From NCBI GenBank assembly GCA_016744115.1, contig JADGEZ010000021.1, forward strand, positions 1 through 38,187: DNA of 38,187 bases. Reading direction: 5' to 3'. This document shows, piece by piece, positions 34,131 to 38,187 of this stretch. The stretch is from Sulfurimonas sp. GTDB lineage: Bacteria; Campylobacterota; Campylobacteria; Campylobacterales; Sulfurimonadaceae. The notes beneath the pieces were generated by a model. That model was not told the DNA's origin, did no database searches, and saw nothing but the letters and a program-made list of their open reading frames with translations. A program made the position numbers and the translations under genes. How positions within the stretch are numbered: position 1 is the first letter of the stretch; the number at the start of each line of letters is the position of its first letter.

Positions 34131-34923
34131 TTATTTTCTCCATAATCATCCCTTTAAATTTATACTCATTATTTTGACCATCAAGAGCATCAAAATCTTC
34201 CAATACTCGATAATTTTTATTTTTAAAATACTCAATAAATATAGTTTCATTAAAAAATCTACAAGGATAACTAGCTTCATATATACTAGGAGGGACGATT
34301 TGAAGTGTTATTTTTTCATCTTTTTTGCTAAAGGGTGTTCTATCAATCAGTATATATTCAAAATCATTTTTTAAAATATCATCTAGTAATGTATAAGGTT
34401 CTTCTATATATTGAAGTACACTAGACAACAATAATAAGTTTGGATTTTCTTCTTTTAAACACGCATCTACATCATAAAAAAACTTCAACCTGTCATCTTC
34501 AAACTCTTTTTTACCAATATCTACAAAATGCTTTTGCTCTACTACATTCCAAGAAACACTCTGTATTTTATCTAAAAACTTTTTATTTTGATAATAACTA
34601 CTTCCTAAACTACCCCCAAAATCGAGCACACTTAATTTGCCTTTTTTGAAAGAAGATAATAATAAAGCACTTAAAAGCTCCCATGAATACTGTGTTTCAT
34701 CAAATAATACACTATCTCTTTCATAAACAGCTTCACCATTTTTAACCTTTAAAAGTGAGTTTTTTACAGTTTGTAAAATCTTATCTGTATCGTAACCTGT
34801 GGAGTCATTTTGTGCTTCTTGCCAAGTTTTATAGTCACCCTTCCAACCGTACTTATTTCTTTTTATACTTCTTAGAGTACTTAATATAATTGGTGGTATT
34901 AGTGGTTTTATAAATTGTTTCAT
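34123..34923 (-). CDS. Putative methyltransferase, TIGR04325-like
   Basis: A 266-residue protein with the N-terminal signature Y-G-W-K-G-D-Y-K-T-W-Q-E-A followed by T-G-Y-D. A Rossmann glycine motif L-D-F-G-G-S-L-G-S (about 96) and L-S-S-V-L-Q-Y-I-E (about 162) come next. This combination fits the TIGR04325 family of putative methyltransferases in polysaccharide loci. A conserved-looking I-D-R-T-P-F lies at about 190. Two nt separate it from the gene upstream. Activity is inferred from family only. Confidence 0.8.
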   Translation of the reverse strand: MKQFIKPLIPPIILSTLRSIKRNKYGWKGDYKTWQEAQNDSTGYDTDKILQTVKNSLLKVKNGEAVYERDSVLFDETQYSWELLSALLLSSFKKGKLSVLDFGGSLGSSYYQNKKFLDKIQSVSWNVVEQKHFVDIGKKEFEDDRLKFFYDVDACLKEENPNLLLLSSVLQYIEEPYTLLDDILKNDFEYILIDRTPFSKKDEKITLQIVPPSIYEASYPCRFFNETIFIEYFKNKNYRVLEDFDALDGQNNEYKFKGMIMEKISV

Positions 34924-34925
34924 TA

Positions 34926-36383
34926 TTATATTCCTTCAAAAAGTTTAATTTGGTTTTTATTATAATTTGACACGGCCTTATTTTGATTTAATACATATTT
35001 TTGAATATTTTGTATGTAATCACTAATTTTATTTGATAAAAAATCAGAACTATCTAAATTAGAAAATCCCAACTTTTCATAATCACTCATAAAACTTCTG
35101 CGATTTGTAAAATTTAATATCAATCCTAATTTTCCTTGTTTTAAACAATCAATAAAAGCATTAGAATATTCACTTAAAAATAAGTCATTTTCCCTAATAT
35201 CTTTATCTAATGTATTTTTTGAAACAGTTAAATTTTTGGAATTTATACTTTTAATATATTTTTTAATTCTTTTTATTGAATTTACACCTTCATGATGTGG
35301 ATGAGACATTATCGGATGAATTCTAATTACAAATTTCAAATTAGGAAATTTATTTGATAATGTGATAAAACTCTCAATCAAAATATCAGTATCACTTCTG
35401 TTGATAAGGGCACTCCAGTCACCTGAATGATTCAGCATTAATAAAATTTTTTTTATTTGGGTAGTTGATGTTTTAAGAAATAGTTCTTTTTTAAAAAATG
35501 AAAATGGTTTTAATGAGCTTTTAGCAAATTTATCAAACCATTTTTTATCTATAAAGTCTCTTACTATAAATATACTATTTTGACGGAACATATCTAAATA
35601 TGTTTTAGGCATATTACTTGGATTGTAGCCATCAATACAAATACAATACTTATTAGTATTATCATTTAATATAATATTAGCTAACTGATCATTATAATTA
35701 TGAATTGTACTTATAAAATAATCTGCTTTTATTAGACCAATTTTAAGTAAAAAAACAAACAAAATATAGTTATAATTTGTTTCTGAAATTATAATATTTT
35801 TTTCGAAATTTAAGCGATTAATATCTCCTAGAAATAAGTATTTTTTATCATCTTGTATAATATATCTTATTTGAATATTTTTCTTTATTTTAAGGAAAAT
35901 ATTTTTTACTATTTGAAATCTAAATTTGTAATTAATCTCTTGAATATTTATATTTAATAAACTAGATAATTCTACTCCCCATATTTTATTCGATATCCCT
36001 AATCCGCTAATATGAAATATATTAGAAATATCATATTCTTTTAATATTTTTTCTTTGACAATCATATTTTTATATAATGTGCTTGTAATCATAAAAATTG
36101 AGTTGTTGAAATTGTTTTCAAGGAAAGTAGCACTAGCTTTAATATCACATTGCTCCATCTCTTCGTCATTTAAATAGTCCGAAAATATTTTAAAATATAA
36201 ATTCTTATCAGTCGTATTGCTATTTATATATTTAATTTCATTATGAAATAATAGATTTGTAGATAAAATCAAAACATTTCTTTTTATATTAGAATTAATA
36301 TTACTACATAAATTAAATAAACTTATATTTTGATTTATAACATACAATGTATCAATCTTTATATTGATATATTTCTCAACCAT
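34926..36383 (-). CDS. Putative glycosyltransferase, GT-B-like, unassigned family
   Basis: A 485-residue protein, very rich in Ile, Asn and Lys. The C-terminal half contains the best clues. L-M-L-N-H-S-G-D-W (about 332), F-V-I-R-I-H-P-I-M-S-H-P (about 367) and S-E-Y-S-N-A-F-I-D-C-L-K-Q-G-K (about 417) resemble the donor-binding face of CDP-glycerol- or CMP-sugar-using GT-B enzymes. The N-terminal half is not recognisable. The start overlaps the cytidylyltransferase 3' end by 25 nt. Use of a CMP-activated sugar made by the upstream genes is a plausible inference. Confidence 0.6.
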   Translation of the reverse strand: MVEKYINIKIDTLYVINQNISLFNLCSNINSNIKRNVLILSTNLLFHNEIKYINSNTTDKNLYFKIFSDYLNDEEMEQCDIKASATFLENNFNNSIFMITSTLYKNMIVKEKILKEYDISNIFHISGLGISNKIWGVELSSLLNINIQEINYKFRFQIVKNIFLKIKKNIQIRYIIQDDKKYLFLGDINRLNFEKNIIISETNYNYILFVFLLKIGLIKADYFISTIHNYNDQLANIILNDNTNKYCICIDGYNPSNMPKTYLDMFRQNSIFIVRDFIDKKWFDKFAKSSLKPFSFFKKELFLKTSTTQIKKILLMLNHSGDWSALINRSDTDILIESFITLSNKFPNLKFVIRIHPIMSHPHHEGVNSIKRIKKYIKSINSKNLTVSKNTLDKDIRENDLFLSEYSNAFIDCLKQGKLGLILNFTNRRSFMSDYEKLGFSNLDSSDFLSNKISDYIQNIQKYVLNQNKAVSNYNKNQIKLFEGI

Positions 36384-37072
36384 CTTTCGCTTCTTTTAAT
36401 ATCATCCAATGTGTGCACATCAAAACATTCATTTACAATAATTGGCTTTATATTATTTCCTAAAAAAGTCCATGGTTTTTGTCCATTTTCTGAATAAAGC
36501 GAATTTTTCATATTTAATACCCAAAAGTTATGTCCTAAAAAATAGCAAGGTTCAAGCTCTTGTCTATTTGTAGATACCTCAATGTCTTTAAAATCAAAAA
36601 ATGTATCTAAACTTCCATTTTCATTTAATCGTTTAGCACGATAAGGATGATGATCTTGTTCTTGATAAACAGGAACTACTGCAGATATAGAATTGTCTTT
36701 TAAAATATCATTAATTCCTTTTTCTATCCATTCACTTTTTACTGTAGCAGAATTTGCTAAAAATACTATTAGAATATCTGGTATAATATTGTCATTTATT
36801 TTCATATACTCTACGGCATGTAAGATTGCATCAATATGTTTTGCAGTAGATGAAGCAAGTGATTTAGGCCTCAATATTTTTTTATAACCTAGATTAGCCG
36901 CAACATTTAAAATTTGATCATCATCACTGCTTATATAGAAATAATTGATTATATCTATTTTTTTTGCTGCATTTGCAGGATAACTAATAAGAGGTTTTCC
37001 TAAAACTGGCAAAATATTTTTATTTTCTAAGGTGTTATTTCCCCTACCTGTTAACAAAGCTACTATATTCAT
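36359..37072 (-). CDS. Cytidylyltransferase-like protein (acylneuraminate cytidylyltransferase family)
   Basis: A 237-residue nucleotidyltransferase. The N-terminus is A-L-L-T-G-R-G-N-N-T-L-E-N-K-N-I-L-P-V-L-G-K-P-L, related to the I-P-A-R-x-G-S-K-G-x-x-x-K-N-I loop of CMP-sialic/pseudaminic acid synthetases but with changed loop residues. Further on are Y-I-S-S-D-D, R-P-x-x-L-A-S-S-T-A-K-H-I-D-A-I, and the D of D-V-H-T-L-D-D at the end. The ATG at 37072 overlaps the epimerase stop (ATGA), which excludes an upstream in-frame ATG. It probably activates a sugar acid or related sugar with CTP; substrate unknown. Confidence 0.75.
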   Translation of the reverse strand: MNIVALLTGRGNNTLENKNILPVLGKPLISYPANAAKKIDIINYFYISSDDDQILNVAANLGYKKILRPKSLASSTAKHIDAILHAVEYMKINDNIIPDILIVFLANSATVKSEWIEKGINDILKDNSISAVVPVYQEQDHHPYRAKRLNENGSLDTFFDFKDIEVSTNRQELEPCYFLGHNFWVLNMKNSLYSENGQKPWTFLGNNIKPIIVNECFDVHTLDDIKRSERWLRNISI

Positions 37073-37992
37073 AGTAGCACTTTTTTTGCATAAATATACA
37101 TATTTTTCATTCCTACTAATAGAGGTACTTTTACTTTCCAACCTAGTTTTACTAACTTACCTGAATCAGAAATAGACCCAAATTGATCTCCATCATGAGA
37201 GCCAATATTTATAACTTTAAAATCATCTTTTGGTTTATCATTTATCTCTAATATTAAATCTATCAATTGAGCGACTGTCGTAGCTTCTTGTGAACCAACA
37301 TTGTAAATTGATAAATCTGTTTTTTCATCTATACCAAGGATTAATGCATTAACAACATCATCAATATATATAAAATCTCGATATCTAGAAAAAGACCCTG
37401 TGACTTTTATTTCATTTGACACAATAGATTGAGCCATAAAAATACTTGCCATACCTTGTCTGAGATTTAACATATCTTGACCAGGACCATACACATTAAA
37501 CAATCTAAAAATTGTATTTTTAATGCCAAATTGATTGTACATATTTATATAATATTCTCCTGAAACCTTTGAAACACCATAATTAGACAAAGGTATTTGT
37601 TTATTATTTTCAGTAACTTTACCTTTGACATTACCATATGTTGCCATCGAGGAAGTAAATATTATTTTCTTTGCATTACATTCTCTAGCAAAATTGCAAA
37701 TATTTAATGTCCCTTTGACATTTGTATCAACATCCAGTGTTGGTTCTACTTGAGATATAACACTTGATGTTTGAGCGGCGAGATGAAATATAAAATCATA
37801 ACTCCTACCTTTTAATATACTGAAATTTTTATAATCAATAATATCTAAAATATATTTATCAAATTCATTGTGAATAGAAGAAAATTTATTTTTTAAATCA
37901 ATAATTGTTATTTTATGGTTTAAAGTCAATAGCTTTTTTGCTAAAGCTGTACCTATAAATCCAGCTCCTCCTGTAATAAGAATATTATACAT
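37069..37992 (-). CDS. NAD-dependent sugar epimerase/dehydratase
   Basis: A 307-residue short-chain dehydrogenase of the extended type. It has the cofactor motif T-G-G-A-G-F-I-G (residues 7-14), L-A-A-Q-T-S (about 71), S-S-M-A-T-Y-G (about 115) and catalytic Tyr-Lys in Y-G-V-S-K (about 140). R-L-F-N-V-Y-G-P-G is at about 164. It lacks features diagnostic for one product, and UDP-glucose or UDP-GlcNAc C4-epimerase-like activity is possible. An AAAGGA ribosome binding site precedes the ATG. It overlaps the genes on both sides, so it belongs to the same operon as the cytidylyltransferases. Confidence 0.85.
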   Translation of the reverse strand: MYNILITGGAGFIGTALAKKLLTLNHKITIIDLKNKFSSIHNEFDKYILDIIDYKNFSILKGRSYDFIFHLAAQTSSVISQVEPTLDVDTNVKGTLNICNFARECNAKKIIFTSSMATYGNVKGKVTENNKQIPLSNYGVSKVSGEYYINMYNQFGIKNTIFRLFNVYGPGQDMLNLRQGMASIFMAQSIVSNEIKVTGSFSRYRDFIYIDDVVNALILGIDEKTDLSIYNVGSQEATTVAQLIDLILEINDKPKDDFKVINIGSHDGDQFGSISDSGKLVKLGWKVKVPLLVGMKNMYIYAKKVLL

Positions 37993-38187
37993 TTAATTCC
38001 TTTCTAAAATAAATTGAAATCATATCTTTAGCAATCAGATAATCATTTGGTTCCTTTATTTCAGTAGCAACAAAAGAATCAACTTCAAAAAAGTTTGTGT
38101 TTACTGTAATTAAATTTTTATTCTTTAATAAAATATTTTTATTTATAATGGAACAACCATTTGTAACAATATATACAGGCTCAATAC
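37985..38187 (-). CDS. C-terminal end of a second cytidylyltransferase-like protein (partial)
   Basis: The last 67 codons of a gene that begins beyond the right edge. The peptide runs I-E-P-V-Y-I-V-T-N-G-C-S-I-I-N, then V-D-S-F-V-A-T-E-I-K-E-P-N-D-Y-L-I-A-K, and ends N-V. The N-G-C-S-I-I pattern and the late D-Y-L-I-A-K helix are like the end of acylneuraminate cytidylyltransferases. Its stop overlaps the epimerase start by 8 nt. Family call is moderate because the active-site half is not visible. Confidence 0.6.
   Translation of the reverse strand, partial: IEPVYIVTNGCSIINKNILLKNKNLITVNTNFFEVDSFVATEIKEPNDYLIAKDMISIYFRKELNV

Noticed and set aside
36693-36887. Plus-strand 64-codon frame within the cytidylyltransferase gene
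   Set aside because: Antisense to conserved motifs, no ribosome binding site.

Overview
The window looks like chromosomal DNA from a Campylobacterota (Epsilonproteobacteria) organism, probably a free-living Sulfurimonas-like relative. The grounds are strong AT richness, a 205-residue RecO of the epsilonproteobacterial type, an HsrA/CosR-family regulator whose DNA-binding half closely resembles Helicobacter HP1043, tandem group III truncated globins and a ferredoxin-ppx pair. The genus assignment is inference; no rRNA is present.

Layout. Positions 1-7261 (minus strand) carry glutamate synthase gltB-gltD, a small conserved protein, a metallo-beta-lactamase-fold hydrolase, and the start of a membrane protein that runs off the left edge. 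A divergent intergenic region with a 22-bp dyad precedes recO and a beta-rich exported protein (plus), then tRNA-Ser(GCU), guaB and an RDD membrane protein. Positions 11.3-17.6 kb are an accessory patch: a DUF3108-like periplasmic protein, a 7TM-DISM-type sensor kinase with its response regulator, an ApaLI-like type II restriction-modification pair, and a 0.72-kb gene-free stretch. That stretch holds a relic of a response-regulator 3' end, a 12-bp tandem repeat and a 268-bp element with 31-bp terminal inverted repeats and two internal arms that seems to have landed in a short reading frame. A perfect 20-bp direct repeat occurs at 11457 and 17507, with a 16-bp inverted copy at 14926.

Positions 17.6-27.5 kb return to housekeeping and stress genes: a lipoprotein, two tandem truncated haemoglobins, an uncharacterised coiled-coil protein, plsY-folB, an HsrA/CosR-type regulator with its own histidine kinase, a 2[4Fe-4S] ferredoxin, a Ppx/GppA phosphatase and bamA. 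A decayed nitrate/nitrite transporter (NarK-type) fragment at about 27.7-27.95 kb marks the border with a minus-strand surface-polysaccharide locus that runs to the right edge.

The polysaccharide locus encodes two sugar-nucleotide routes. RmlA, RmlB, an FdtA/QdtA-type ketoisomerase and a DegT-family aminotransferase should make a dTDP-3-amino-3,6-dideoxyhexose. Two cytidylyltransferase-like proteins plus an NAD-dependent epimerase point to a CMP- or NDP-activated sugar. Two glycosyltransferase-like proteins and two methyltransferases complete it. Two toxin-type genes sit inside: an intact VapBC-like pair, and a MazF/PemK-like domain fused in frame to the N-terminus of RmlB. The fusion is the most unusual coding feature here; the folded inverted-repeat element is the most unusual non-coding one.
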